In this document: positions 51,257-59,465 of the stretch, piece by piece
How positions within the stretch are numbered: the first letter of the stretch is position 1
How the letters are laid out: each line of letters begins with the position of its first letter
Source: Taibaiella sp.
GTDB taxonomy: Bacteria; Bacteroidota; Bacteroidia; Chitinophagales; Chitinophagaceae
DNA length: 64,000 nt
Reading direction: 5' to 3'
Assembly: GCA_016786705.1 (NCBI GenBank)
Contig: JAEUVV010000010.1
Span: 62,001-126,000 of the forward strand
Position numbers and translations under genes: made by a program
The notes under the pieces: model-generated
Seen by the model: only the letters and a program-made list of their open reading frames with translations
Database searches by the model: none
What the model was told of the DNA's origin: nothing

Positions 51257-52035
51257 ATGGAAACCGACCAACACCTGAACCAAAAATTTTATGATGAACT
51301 CTCTGATGACTATCACCTGCTGTTTGCGGATTGGGACGAAGCGATGCAACAGCAAGCCCGGACTTTAGATCAGCTAATCAGGAATTTAATAAAGGCAAAG
51401 CAGGTACATTGCTGGATTGTGCCTGCGGGATCGGCACCCAGGCCATTGGCCTGGCAAAGCTAGGCTACCACACTACAGCTACAGACCTTAGCCCCAAAGC
51501 AATCGAAAGAGCACGACAGGAGGCACGACAAAGGCAAATCAACAACATAAGCTTCTCAACTGCCGATTTTACCCGATTGGCAACAAGCGTGAAGGGCACC
51601 TTCGATATCGTAATTGCTTGCGATAATGCCCTGCCCCACCTGTTAACTGATGAGGCCATGAGCCTGGCCCTGGAAAATATCGCTTCAAAAATAAACAACG
51701 GCGGGTTATTCCTGGCCAGTATCCGGGATTACGATGCCCTGTTAAACACCCGCCCAACCAGCACATTACCGATTGTAAAAGACATGACTGGCGCCAAAAG
51801 TATCACTTTCCAGGTATGGGATTGGATTACACCCAACACTTACACCGTAAACCATTTTACCCTGAAAGGCCAGGACAATAATTATGAGCCTCATATAAGA
51901 AAAACCACCTACCGGGCATACCAAAGAGCAGAGCTCAGCTCACTGACGGCAGCTTGCGGCTTTAAAGATATCCATTGGCTCCTGCCGGAAGATTCCGGGT
52001 ATTACCAACCTATAGTCATCACGCGTAAGGCTTAA
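51257..52035 (+). pseudogene. Class I SAM-dependent methyltransferase, apparent frameshift
   Basis: The N-terminus (51257 start, METDQHLNQKFYDELSDDYHL ... LDQLIRNLIKAK) and the main domain (AGTLLDCACGIGTQAIGLAKLGYHT ... ) lie in different frames, overlapping around 51391-51403. One missing base in CAAAG would join them as LIRNLIKAKAGTLLDCACGIG, the expected order for a SAM methyltransferase with motif I in LLDCACGIGTQA. The rest is intact: TATDLSPKAI, DIVIACDNALPHLL, GLFLASIRDYD, with a C-terminal YEPHIRKTTYRAYQ. Substrate unknown. As with the 13677 and 19038 genes, a sequencing error or a true frameshift is possible. Confidence 0.75.
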
Positions 52036-52083
52036 AAATTAAAAAAATTGCACAAAACACTTCCGCAACCAATCATTTGCACG

Positions 52084-52111
52084 TATATTTGCAATTGAAC
52101 GGTTGCAAATA
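52084..52111 (+). promoter_or_regulatory. -7 element overlapping an ArsR operator
   Basis: TATATTTG (52084-52091) fits TAnnTTTG. It overlaps a perfect inverted repeat, ATTTGCAA (52087-52094) and TTGCAAAT (52103-52110), spaced by TTGAACGG, 5 bp before the ArsR-like start codon. The arrangement indicates autorepression of the ArsR gene and the operon behind it. Confidence 0.65.
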
Positions 52112-52115
52112 ATTT

Positions 52116-52427
52116 ATGAGAAGAGATATTTTCCAGGCCATAGCAGACCCCACCCGGCGCGCCATCATCACCCTCATCGCCCTACAGGCCATGACGCCCA
52201 ATGCTATAGCCGAACATTTTGACACTACTCGGCAGGCAGTATCCAAACACCTGAAGATCCTTAGCGAATGCGGCCTGGTACATACCGCACAGCAGGGCCG
52301 GGAGATCTTTTACACCCTGGAAGTAGAAAAGATTAAAGAAGTGGACCACTGGCTGGAACAGTTCCGGAAAATATGGGCAACGAAATTTAACCAATTAGAT
52401 GGGCTCCTCCATAAATTAAAAACTTAA
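52116..52427 (+). CDS. ArsR/SmtB-family transcriptional regulator
   Basis: 103 residues. The winged helix has ADPTRRAIITLIALQAMTP, EHFDTTRQAVSKHLKILSECGLV and the wing TAQQGREIFYTLEVEKIKEV. No metal-binding Cys are present, so it belongs to the non-metal-sensing subgroup usually linked to SRPBCC/AHSA1 genes, as here. It heads a row of short genes (52438, 52775, 53285) likely transcribed together, and an inverted-repeat operator covers its promoter. Confidence 0.9.
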   Translation: MRRDIFQAIADPTRRAIITLIALQAMTPNAIAEHFDTTRQAVSKHLKILSECGLVHTAQQGREIFYTLEVEKIKEVDHWLEQFRKIWATKFNQLDGLLHKLKT

Positions 52428-52437
52428 ATTTATACCT

Positions 52438-52740
52438 ATGGCAGCAAGACAAAAAATACTGAAAACCTGTCCGCGGGGGCACCAGTTCTACAAAAGCAGC
52501 GATTGCAATACTTGCCCGGTATGCACACAACTGGAAAAACCCAACTCCGGCTTTCTGGCACCCTTTAGCAGCCCGGCCAGAAACGCGCTGGCCCGGGAAG
52601 GAATTGATACCATTGAAAAACTGGCGGCTTATACGGAAAAAGAAATCCTGGCCTTACACGGTATCGGCAAAAGTTCCCTGCCCCGGTTTTACGAGGCGCT
52701 GGAAGCAGCCGGGCTCCAGTTTAAACAGCCTGAAAAATAA
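52438..52740 (+). CDS. Zinc-ribbon plus RNA-polymerase alpha-CTD-like HhH protein
   Basis: 100 residues. The N-terminus LKTCPRGHQFYKSSDCNTCPVC holds Cys11, His15, Cys23, Cys26 and Cys29 for one zinc. The C-terminal part, ARNALAREGIDTIEKLAAY, with TEKEILALHGIGKSSLPRF, has the helix-hairpin-helix plan of the RNA polymerase alpha C-terminal domain. The start at 52438 is only 10 bp after the ArsR stop. Such single-domain alpha-CTD-like proteins could bind DNA near promoters; this role is inference. Confidence 0.75.
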   Translation: MAARQKILKTCPRGHQFYKSSDCNTCPVCTQLEKPNSGFLAPFSSPARNALAREGIDTIEKLAAYTEKEILALHGIGKSSLPRFYEALEAAGLQFKQPEK

Positions 52741-52774
52741 TTATCTATCAATAACCATCATAAAACAAGCAAAA

Positions 52775-53278
52775 ATGAACACGCAATTATTATTTGACTT
52801 CGCCGTCAAAAAAGAAGACAATACGATCCACATAACCCGCGAATTTGAAGCCGAACAAGAGCTGGTATGGCGCGCCTGGACCACAGCGGAGCTGCTGGAC
52901 CAATGGTGGGCGCCACTACCCTACCAAAACCGCACCAAATCCCTTGAATTTAAAGAAGGAGGTACCTGGCTTTACTCCATGATCAGCCCCGAAGGACAGG
53001 TACACTGGTGCCGGTTTGATTATGAAAAAATTGTGGCCGGCAAAAGTTACACCGGCCTGGACGCCTTTTGTGATGAAGCAGGCAATATAGATACCTCTTT
53101 CGACCGTATGCACTGGCAGAATGTCTTCAGCTCTGTTTCCGGCAAAACAACGGTGTACATCACTGTTACGGTAGATACCCTGGAAACCCTTGAAAAGATT
53201 ATGCAAATGGGTTTCAAAGAAGGCTTTACTATGGGCCTGGACCAATTGGAAACATTATTAAAAACATTAAAAAAATAA
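52775..53278 (+). CDS. SRPBCC/AHSA1-like protein
   Basis: 168 residues from the ATG at 52775. The Bet-v1-like fold shows ITREFEAEQELVWRAWTTAELLDQWW, the usual HIHVTREFDAPRELVWKAWTD-type opening, then FDRMHWQNVFSSV and the C-terminal helix FKEGFTMGLDQLETLL. AHSA1-type proteins bind small hydrophobic ligands. Pairing with the ArsR regulator is the common arrangement for this subgroup. The ligand is unknown. Confidence 0.88.
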   Translation: MNTQLLFDFAVKKEDNTIHITREFEAEQELVWRAWTTAELLDQWWAPLPYQNRTKSLEFKEGGTWLYSMISPEGQVHWCRFDYEKIVAGKSYTGLDAFCDEAGNIDTSFDRMHWQNVFSSVSGKTTVYITVTVDTLETLEKIMQMGFKEGFTMGLDQLETLLKTLKK

Positions 53279-53284
53279 AGTCTT

Positions 53285-53689
53285 ATGCCCGATACTATTG
53301 CTGCCGGTATTTTAGCCTACAACGAGGCCCAGTCAGCCGGCGACCGCGCGATCTGCGATCTGCTGGCTGCCGAGATCAACAGGCAACTGCCAGGGGCCGA
53401 AAACAAAATATGGCATGCCCACCCGGTTTGGTTCCTCGAGGGAAATCCCATCGTAGGTTACAGCAAACAAAAAGCCGGCATCCGCCTGATGTTCTGGAGC
53501 GGTGCCGGCTTTGAAGAAACAGCTTTAAACATCGCCGGAGAAAAATTTAAAGACGCTTCTGTTTTTTATAACAGCGTTGACGAAATTGACCGACAAGCCC
53601 TCCATCGCTGGCTCGAAAAATCGGTCCGCATCCAATGGGATTATAAAAACCTGGTGAAAAGAAAAGGTAAACTGGAAAGATTAAAATAG
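53285..53689 (+). CDS. DUF1801-like protein
   Basis: 134 residues, 6 bp after the SRPBCC gene. The pattern AENKIWHAHPVWFLEGNPIVGY, then KQKAGIRLMFWSGAGFEE, then DEIDRQALHRWLEKS fits DUF1801 (YdhG-like), a small alpha/beta fold of unknown function. It is the last gene of the ArsR-led row; the next DUF1801 gene is 169 bp away. Confidence 0.78.
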   Translation: MPDTIAAGILAYNEAQSAGDRAICDLLAAEINRQLPGAENKIWHAHPVWFLEGNPIVGYSKQKAGIRLMFWSGAGFEETALNIAGEKFKDASVFYNSVDEIDRQALHRWLEKSVRIQWDYKNLVKRKGKLERLK

Positions 53690-53858
53690 GAGATGAGGGA
53701 TCTAAAAAGTAAAAACTCTTGCCACATTGAGTTTGTATAAATGCGTCAAGAATTCAGTATCAAATTTGTCCATATTTCGACGGAGCTCAATATAACAAAT
53801 TTGGCCACCTTTTTAGACAACACCTTTATTTATTTTATACTCAAAAAACGACCGTTTT

Positions 53859-54269
53859 ATGGCAAAAACAGACTTCAAAACTATAGATGAATACCACAGC
53901 ACCTTTAGTGGTGCATCATTGGAAAGAATGGAAGCGATCCGCGACCTGGTCCACCAGGTAGCGCCGGAAGCGGAAGAGGTCATCAGCTACCAGATACCCG
54001 CCTTTAAGATCGGCAAACAATTCCTGGTCTATTATTGTGCCTTTGATAAACACCTCAGCATCTCACACCCCTGGAGTCCCGCGCTACTGAAGGCTTTCGA
54101 ACCTGAGTTGCAAGGCCTGAAGGTAAGCAAATCGGTCATACAGTTTCCCCACAACAAGGAATTACCATTGGACTTTATCAAGCGGCTCCTGCAATTCAGG
54201 AAACAGGAAGTAGCCGATAACCCGAAGCCGGCAAAAACCCGGTCACAAAATAATCCAAACACTAAATAA
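53859..54269 (+). CDS. DUF1801-family (YdhG-like) protein
   Basis: 136 residues. It shows the usual DUF1801 features: [79 protein letters not shown] Lys/Asn-rich tail follows the domain. It is distinct from the DUF1801 protein at 53285 (low identity by eye). DUF2200 follows after 8 bp, so they are probably co-transcribed. Function unknown. Confidence 0.85.
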   Translation: MAKTDFKTIDEYHSTFSGASLERMEAIRDLVHQVAPEAEEVISYQIPAFKIGKQFLVYYCAFDKHLSISHPWSPALLKAFEPELQGLKVSKSVIQFPHNKELPLDFIKRLLQFRKQEVADNPKPAKTRSQNNPNTK

Positions 54270-54277
54270 TCATCGAT

Positions 54278-54631
54278 ATGAACCATGCTGAAAAAATATA
54301 CGCGCTGAAATTTTCCGGGGTATACCCACATTATATCGCGAAGGCAGAAAGGAAAGGCAGGACTAAAGCAGAAGTAGACGAGATCATCTTTTGGCTGACC
54401 GGCTATGATGCCGGGGCTTTACATGACCAGCTTGATCGCAAAACTACTTTCGAGGAATTTTTCAATGAAGCACCGGCCTTCAACCCGAATGCCTCGAAAA
54501 TAAAAGGCCTGATCTGCGGTTACCGGGTTGAGGACCTGGAAGATCCTATTGTACAAAAAGCACGTTACCTGGACAAACTGGTCGACGAACTGGCCAAAGG
54601 AAAAGCCATGGAAAAGATATTAAGAGCATAA
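54278..54631 (+). CDS. DUF2200-family protein
   Basis: 117 residues. The family's conserved sequence is visible: [43 protein letters not shown], and [33 protein letters not shown]2200 is a small soluble protein of unknown function. It follows the DUF1801 gene after 8 bp. Confidence 0.9.
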   Translation: MNHAEKIYALKFSGVYPHYIAKAERKGRTKAEVDEIIFWLTGYDAGALHDQLDRKTTFEEFFNEAPAFNPNASKIKGLICGYRVEDLEDPIVQKARYLDKLVDELAKGKAMEKILRA

Positions 54632-54746
54632 AAACAGTATTGGGATAGCTGATATTCCCGGGTTAAATTAATCAAACATTATTTTGCCCAGCTTATAAAA
54701 CTATGGCTACAAAATTCACCAGTATTCATCATTGAACATCTAACAA

Positions 54747-55415
54747 ATGAATAAAAGGAGCAACCTATACCTGCCAATAATCCTTATATCAATGATAAGC
54801 TGTAATAACCTTGATAGCAACCATATTGAGAACGCAGAGTCAGCAGATACTTTAAGAGGAAAAAGTGCTTCCAGCAAAAGAGTTCAGGCAATTGATAGTT
54901 TTAATAACTCACAAGGTTGGCAAAAAACCAACTTTGATTTATGGAGGTCTAAAAATGGAGATTTAGCCATTAAAACCCGTGAAGGAAATGACGAAGGTAT
55001 TTTTATTGACCGGTATATAACAGAATTATGCTGTGAAGGTGAGCCCATTAAAGATATTATTGATACAGCTACATTTAAATACCTGGGCAGCTCGTTTTAT
55101 AAAGACAAGAATAATGCATATACCCATTATACCATGTTAGATGGAGGCAATTTCTGGATAGTGGAAAATGCAGATGTACCAACATTTGAAGTAATAGGAA
55201 ACAGTTGTTACGCAAAGGACAAAAATTACATTTATGGCGAGCGGGCTATGCAAATGCCTGATATCGACTATAAAACATTTAAGACTTGTGATGACTGCGG
55301 CTGTTATGCAAAAGACAGGAATGGCTATTATTTTTGGGATACTAAAATTGATCCCATTCAGATGTCAGAAAGCGAAGATGGACGAAAGGTTTTTAAATTA
55401 CTAGAAAAATTATAG
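54747..55415 (+). CDS. DKNYY-domain lipoprotein
   Basis: 222 residues. The signal peptide ends in the lipobox SMISCNNL. The body carries DKNYY-type motifs: YKDKNNAYTHYTMLDG, CYAKDKNYIYGER, CYAKDRNGYYFWDTK. Each short D-K/R-N-x-Y unit forms a beta-strand repeat. It is a surface or periplasmic lipoprotein with unknown ligand. The terminator at 55453 follows. Confidence 0.85.
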   Translation: MNKRSNLYLPIILISMISCNNLDSNHIENAESADTLRGKSASSKRVQAIDSFNNSQGWQKTNFDLWRSKNGDLAIKTREGNDEGIFIDRYITELCCEGEPIKDIIDTATFKYLGSSFYKDKNNAYTHYTMLDGGNFWIVENADVPTFEVIGNSCYAKDKNYIYGERAMQMPDIDYKTFKTCDDCGCYAKDRNGYYFWDTKIDPIQMSESEDGRKVFKLLEKL

Positions 55416-55452
55416 CTATTATTAAACAGTATTATACTGATTAACGATAAGC

Positions 55453-55486
55453 AATAAATAGCCCGGATAGTACCGGGCTATTTATT
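55453..55486. terminator. Bidirectional terminator
   Basis: A 14-bp perfect stem, AATAAATAGCCCGG (55453-55466) and its complement (55473-55486), with a 6-nt loop, sits between convergent genes. Confidence 0.88.
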
Positions 55487-55510
55487 ATTGCAGCAAAGCA
55501 ATAGTGCTCC

Positions 55511-56488
55511 TTATTGCTTAACAAGTTTTATATGCTCGGTATTTGCACCGTTCCGGATTTTCAGCAAGTAAGTACCCGCTGCTACAGACTGCAGGTCGAG
55601 TGTACTGGTCTGCGCTAAAGTATGTAAAGAAAGAACCACTTTCCCGCTGATATCCAGCAAATCCACGTAAACCGGGTTTTCCGGGACCGCAGCGAACCTG
55701 ATACTGATCTCTTTACCCGCAGGGTTAGGATAAATAAAGGTTTGGGGCGACAGGCAAGGATTATTAATACTGACAACACCACTGTACATTACTTTTGCTC
55801 CCGGTTCCTGTAGGGCAAGCCGGTAAAAACTACGGTCTTTCAATGGAGCCGGGTCAGTAGCGGTAAAATGATGTTCATTTTGAAATACCTCTGAAGCCAA
55901 AGCCTCAAATCGCTTACCATCCTGGCTGCGTTCAACTGTAAAATTAGCAGCAGTGGCTTTATAGGCATTCCAGCTTAACAGGGAAGTGCACCCGGAACCG
56001 GGAGCTACAGCGAAATCAGTATAACGGATCGGCAATGGCACTGAAGCACTGGTGGCGGATAAACCGCTCAATACTGTATTATTCAAGCCGCTGGCCGACA
56101 CATAATAGGTGCCCGCACTTCCGGGTGTACTGCTATTAAACGCTGTAAAATTACCGGAAGTACCCGTCACCAGGCTCAAGGTACTTTCCTGGTTTCCGTT
56201 TAACTCTCCTGCAGCATATTTTATACCCGCGGTACCGGAAAAAGTAAGTGCCGGGCTGATGGTATATACTCTTGAGATGGTTGCCCCGCTACCGGCAGCA
56301 GCCGGCGTGGCCGACCTGCTGATCGTTACATTTTGAACGCCCAGGTCTGCCGAAGGCGTTAGGTTCAGCCCGTCGAAAACAAAGGTGGTGCCGGATTTAA
56401 TAGTAAGCCCTGTAGCCCCTGTATAGACCTGCGCCTGGGCCATGCTGGCCAGGCCCGCAAAACACAATAATATTGGAATACTTTTCAT
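55511..56488 (-). CDS. Secreted protein with T9SS type A sorting domain
   Basis: 325 residues. A signal peptide (about 1-19, MKSIPILLCFAGLASMAQA) precedes a Ser/Thr/Gly-rich beta region (about 20-150; TLSLVTGTSGNFTAFNS), then a fibronectin-like block (SLLSWNAYKATAANFTVERSQDGKRFEALAS). The C-terminal sorting domain is FIYPNPAGKEISI, LLDISGKVVLSL, AAGTYLLKIRNG. It is exported by T9SS and anchored or released at the cell surface. No catalytic motif is seen. It follows the 56512 gene after 23 bp and probably shares its transcript. Confidence 0.85.
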   Translation of the reverse strand: MKSIPILLCFAGLASMAQAQVYTGATGLTIKSGTTFVFDGLNLTPSADLGVQNVTISRSATPAAAGSGATISRVYTISPALTFSGTAGIKYAAGELNGNQESTLSLVTGTSGNFTAFNSSTPGSAGTYYVSASGLNNTVLSGLSATSASVPLPIRYTDFAVAPGSGCTSLLSWNAYKATAANFTVERSQDGKRFEALASEVFQNEHHFTATDPAPLKDRSFYRLALQEPGAKVMYSGVVSINNPCLSPQTFIYPNPAGKEISIRFAAVPENPVYVDLLDISGKVVLSLHTLAQTSTLDLQSVAAGTYLLKIRNGANTEHIKLVKQ

Positions 56489-56511
56489 GATTATCTGTTT
56501 TTGAGCAATGA

Positions 56512-57252
56512 TTACTGACCTTCTAATACAACCGTGTAACTATTCAGAGGCTCCTGGTTGGTCTGTGTATAGCGGTAAGAGATGATATCTCCTGCAGCCG
56601 CTGATACCGTACCTGTCGCTACTGCAGCATCGGACGATCCTACTGCAACATCGGTCGTTACCTGCACCGATAAACCAGTAGCAACACCATTCTTATAAAG
56701 TGTGATAGTGGTCACATTCGGACTCCCTGTGGCACCACCACCGGTAAGTACACGTGCAGCCAATCTCAAAGTAGTGAAAGTGCAGGCTTTTGGTACAATG
56801 TAGCCTGTCCTGTCACTTGTACCGTTGCCGGAGGCCGCAGCTGTATTGTCGTAATGCAAGTTCTCTTGCAAGGACTGGTAGGCAACAGGGCTAAAAAAAT
56901 AGGGGCCCAATTTCGGGCTTCCGGCCAAATAAGTGGCTATGGTACGGGTATTGAGCACAATTGAGGGCTGAGCGGAACCAGAGCCGGAAACCGCAGTCCA
57001 TGCGGAACCATTGTATACATAAAAACCCGGAGTATTATCGGTCTGGTAAATCAGCAGGCCGGTAGCCGGGGACGCCGGGCGATTGGCCTGTGTCATGCGG
57101 GGTACCAAGATACCTTTATTGGTTGAGTTGATTTCCAGCGCGGCAGAAGCATGCGGGCTTGTGGTGCCAATGCCCACCTGGGCAGCAGCCTCATTAGTGT
57201 TCAAAAGAAAGGACGCTGAAAAAAGCAGTGATGCAGTAATTAATGATTTCAT
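56512..57252 (-). CDS. Secreted surface/tail-fibre-like protein
   Basis: 246 residues with a signal peptide (MKSLITASLLFSASFLLNT, ending NEAAA). The segment QVGIGTTSPHASAALEINST, NKGILVPRMTQANRPASPAT, GLLIYQTDNTPGFYVYNGSAW is a block shared by many Bacteroidota surface and tail-fibre-like proteins. After it a jelly-roll-like Ser/Thr-rich domain follows. It precedes the T9SS-cargo gene at 55511. Its role may be in surface layers or adhesion. Confidence 0.75.
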   Translation of the reverse strand: MKSLITASLLFSASFLLNTNEAAAQVGIGTTSPHASAALEINSTNKGILVPRMTQANRPASPATGLLIYQTDNTPGFYVYNGSAWTAVSGSGSAQPSIVLNTRTIATYLAGSPKLGPYFFSPVAYQSLQENLHYDNTAAASGNGTSDRTGYIVPKACTFTTLRLAARVLTGGGATGSPNVTTITLYKNGVATGLSVQVTTDVAVGSSDAAVATGTVSAAAGDIISYRYTQTNQEPLNSYTVVLEGQ

Positions 57253-57437
57253 ACTTTAAGGGAATTTTGGCAACTAAAGTAGTATATAAATCCAAAAAAA
57301 GAAGCATTCCAACAATAATTTATTAAAAAACAATAGAATAAATAATCAATTAATTATCAAAAGTATACTTAATTTACAAAGTAAAGTTGCACTTAAAAAA
57401 CAGGAACTAAAGCATTATCTATAATGGAACAAGCTCC

Positions 57438-57746
57438 ATGACTTTTGCCCATAGCCTGGCACTGCAGCTTGGCAAAGTCTATGATAAAACAGAAGATAAG
57501 CTGTACGGGCTTACCCGCTTAGCCAAATGGCATGAAAAGGTGAGGCAATCCGGCTTTAAAGCCTTTAATACGATATCAAGATCGATACAGGCACACTACA
57601 AAACGATTGTAAACTATTTTGACAACAGGTCAACTAATGCATCCGCAGAATCATTCAATGCTAAGATAAAGGCGTTCAGAAGACAATTTAGAGGCGTTAG
57701 GTCTGTCGAATTTTTCTTGTTCAGACTCTCAAAACTTTATGCCTAA
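57438..57746 (+). pseudogene. Transposase fragment, ISAon1/ISL3-like C-terminus
   Basis: 102 residues representing only the C-terminal part of a DDE transposase: LARWHEKVRQSGFKAFN-like opening (seen as LAKWHEKVRQSGFKAFNTI), YKTIVNYFDNRSTNASAESF, AKIKAFRRQFRGVRSVEFF and LFRLSKLYA. SAESFNAKIKAFRRQFRG is the terminal signature of the ISAon1 group; the final catalytic Glu lies in AESFN. The catalytic Asp residues of a full transposase are missing upstream. It is a decayed IS remnant, with small tandem duplications downstream. Confidence 0.8.
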
Positions 57747-57764
57747 TAATGATAGCTCCACAAC

Positions 57765-57824
57765 TTTTTACATTGATCCTTTTTACATTGATCCCCTAAA
57801 AGTATATTGATCCCCTAAAAGTAT
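57765..57824. repeat. Two adjacent small tandem duplications
   Basis: TTTTTACATTGATCC occurs twice in tandem (57765-57779, 57780-57794). Overlapping it, ATTGATCCCCTAAAAGTAT occurs twice (57787-57805, 57806-57824). They lie just downstream of the transposase remnant, where the IS right end should be. Confidence 0.8.
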
Positions 57825-57850
57825 AGAGTAAGCTAAAATGGCCAGAAAAG

Positions 57851-57884
57851 AAAAAAGGCTGCAAGCTATGCTTACAACCTTTTT
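57851..57884 (-). terminator. Terminator of the tRNA-Leu transcript
   Basis: Read on the minus strand, a 10-bp stem with two G-U pairs (GGTTGTAAGC with GCTTGCAGCC, loop ATA) is followed by T6. It begins a few bases after the tRNA 3' end. Confidence 0.8.
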
Positions 57885-57887
57885 CGT

Positions 57888-57970
57888 GCCCGAGACTGGA
57901 TTCGAACCAGCACATCCTTTCGAACGCTGCGACCTGAACACAGTGCGTCTACCAATTTCGCCACTCGGGC
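57888..57970 (-). tRNA. tRNA-Leu (anticodon CAG)
   Basis: On the minus strand an 83-nt cloverleaf folds. Acceptor GCCCGAG pairs with CTCGGGC. The D-arm has GCG/CGC with GGTAGA in the loop. The anticodon stem CTGTG/CGCAG encloses TTCAGGT, so the anticodon is CAG. A long variable arm of the class II tRNA (about 16 nt) is present. The T-arm is CTGG-TTCGAAT-CCAG. No CCA is encoded. It reads CUG leucine codons. Confidence 0.92.
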
Positions 57971-58174
57971 AGCCAATTGAGTTGCAAATGTAGGAACTTA
58001 AATTAATAAAACAAAAAAGATGTGCTTTTATTTAAAAAAATATTTTGCAGGCAGGAACAAGCTCCTTTTTCAATCTTCTATAAATGAAAGTTTTACATCT
58101 ATATCACTGTGCATAAACTGGTCTTTATAATAAGCCGCCGATTGCATATTTTTGATCAGTAAAACGGAGGGAAC

Positions 58175-59428
58175 ATGCATGAAAGAATCAGGGAGAAATT
58201 GAGTATACTGGCCGATGCGGCAAAGTATGATGTATCTTGCTCCTCCAGCGGCAGTGACCGTAAAAATACCGGCAAAGGTATTGGCGATACCGGCTCCGGC
58301 ATCTGTCATACCTACACGGAAGATGGCCGTTGCGTTTCCCTGCTTAAAATATTACTGACCAATTTCTGTATCTACGATTGCGCCTTCTGTGTTTCGCGCA
58401 GTAGTAACGATGTAAAACGTGCCGCGTTCACCGTAGAAGAAGTGGTGGAGCTCACCATGAACTTCTACCGGCGCAACTATATCGAAGGCCTCTTCCTGAG
58501 CTCAGGCATCTTCAAAAATGCCGACTATACCATGGAACGCATGTTGCGCATCGTCAAAAAATTGCGACTGGAAGAAAACTACAATGGCTACATTCACCTG
58601 AAGACCATTCCCGGCGCCAGCGAAGAACTGCTGACCGAAGCCGGCTTGTATGCCGACCGTATGAGCATTAACCTGGAAATGCCTACGGAAAGTGGCCTGA
58701 AGCTCCTGGCCCCGGAAAAATCGCATGAAGAAGTAAAACGTGAGCTGGGCCTGATCCGCGACCAGTCGCAGGCATACAACAGTGAACGCAAGCTTATCAA
58801 AAGCACGCCAAAATTTGTACCGGCCGGACAAAGTACGCAAATGGTGGTGGGCGCCACCCCCGAAACGGACAAAGACATCATGCATACCGCGGATGCTTAC
58901 TATAAAAACTTTTCGCTGAAACGTGTTTATTACAGTGGTTATATTCCTATCAGCCACGACGCGCGCATGCCGGTAATCGGCACACAGCCCCCGCTCCTGC
59001 GGGAGAATCGCCTTTACCAGACCGACTGGCTGATGCGTTTTTATGATTTTGATGTAAAAGAAATCCTGGATGAGCAGCATCCTAACCTGGATATGGAAAT
59101 CGATCCCAAATTATCCTGGGCTTTACGTAACCCGCATCTTTTCCCTATAGATATTAATACGGCCGACTATAAAATGATCATCCGGGTACCCGGCATTGGC
59201 ATCCGGTCTGCGCAGAAGATCATCGCTGCCCGTAAATTCGGCCGCCTGCATATTTACCAGCTGCGCAAAATGGGCATTGCTTACAATCGCGCACAATACT
59301 TTATCCGCTGTGCCGACAGCTCCTTCCAGCTTAATGAGCCGGAACCCATACAGCTTAGGAAAACTATTTTGCAAAACAGCAAAAGTAAATACAGATCCGG
59401 CGTTCCGGAACAGCTCAGTTTATTTTAG
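58175..59428 (+). CDS. Putative DNA modification/repair radical SAM protein
   Basis: 417 residues. The radical SAM cluster is the CxxxCxxC in LLTNFCIYDCAFCVSR (Cys65, 69, 72). The C-terminal part has a helix-hairpin-helix, IRVPGIGIRSAQKIIAARKFG. This fits the TIGR03916 family, which is encoded beside a TIGR03915 protein, as here (37 bp gap). A spore-photoproduct-lyase-like repair of DNA lesions is suspected for the family, but the substrate is not known. A TATTTTTG -7 element (58147-58154) is 20 nt upstream, and an unusually strong Shine-Dalgarno-like GGAGG precedes the start. Confidence 0.9.
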   Translation: MHERIREKLSILADAAKYDVSCSSSGSDRKNTGKGIGDTGSGICHTYTEDGRCVSLLKILLTNFCIYDCAFCVSRSSNDVKRAAFTVEEVVELTMNFYRRNYIEGLFLSSGIFKNADYTMERMLRIVKKLRLEENYNGYIHLKTIPGASEELLTEAGLYADRMSINLEMPTESGLKLLAPEKSHEEVKRELGLIRDQSQAYNSERKLIKSTPKFVPAGQSTQMVVGATPETDKDIMHTADAYYKNFSLKRVYYSGYIPISHDARMPVIGTQPPLLRENRLYQTDWLMRFYDFDVKEILDEQHPNLDMEIDPKLSWALRNPHLFPIDINTADYKMIIRVPGIGIRSAQKIIAARKFGRLHIYQLRKMGIAYNRAQYFIRCADSSFQLNEPEPIQLRKTILQNSKSKYRSGVPEQLSLF

Positions 59429-59465
59429 CGGGATCCTTAACTGAAGTGAAGAACTAGTTTACATT

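Noticed and set aside
53859..54331. Minus-strand frames opposite the DUF1801/DUF2200 genes.
   Set aside because: Antisense to well-supported small genes with recognised families.
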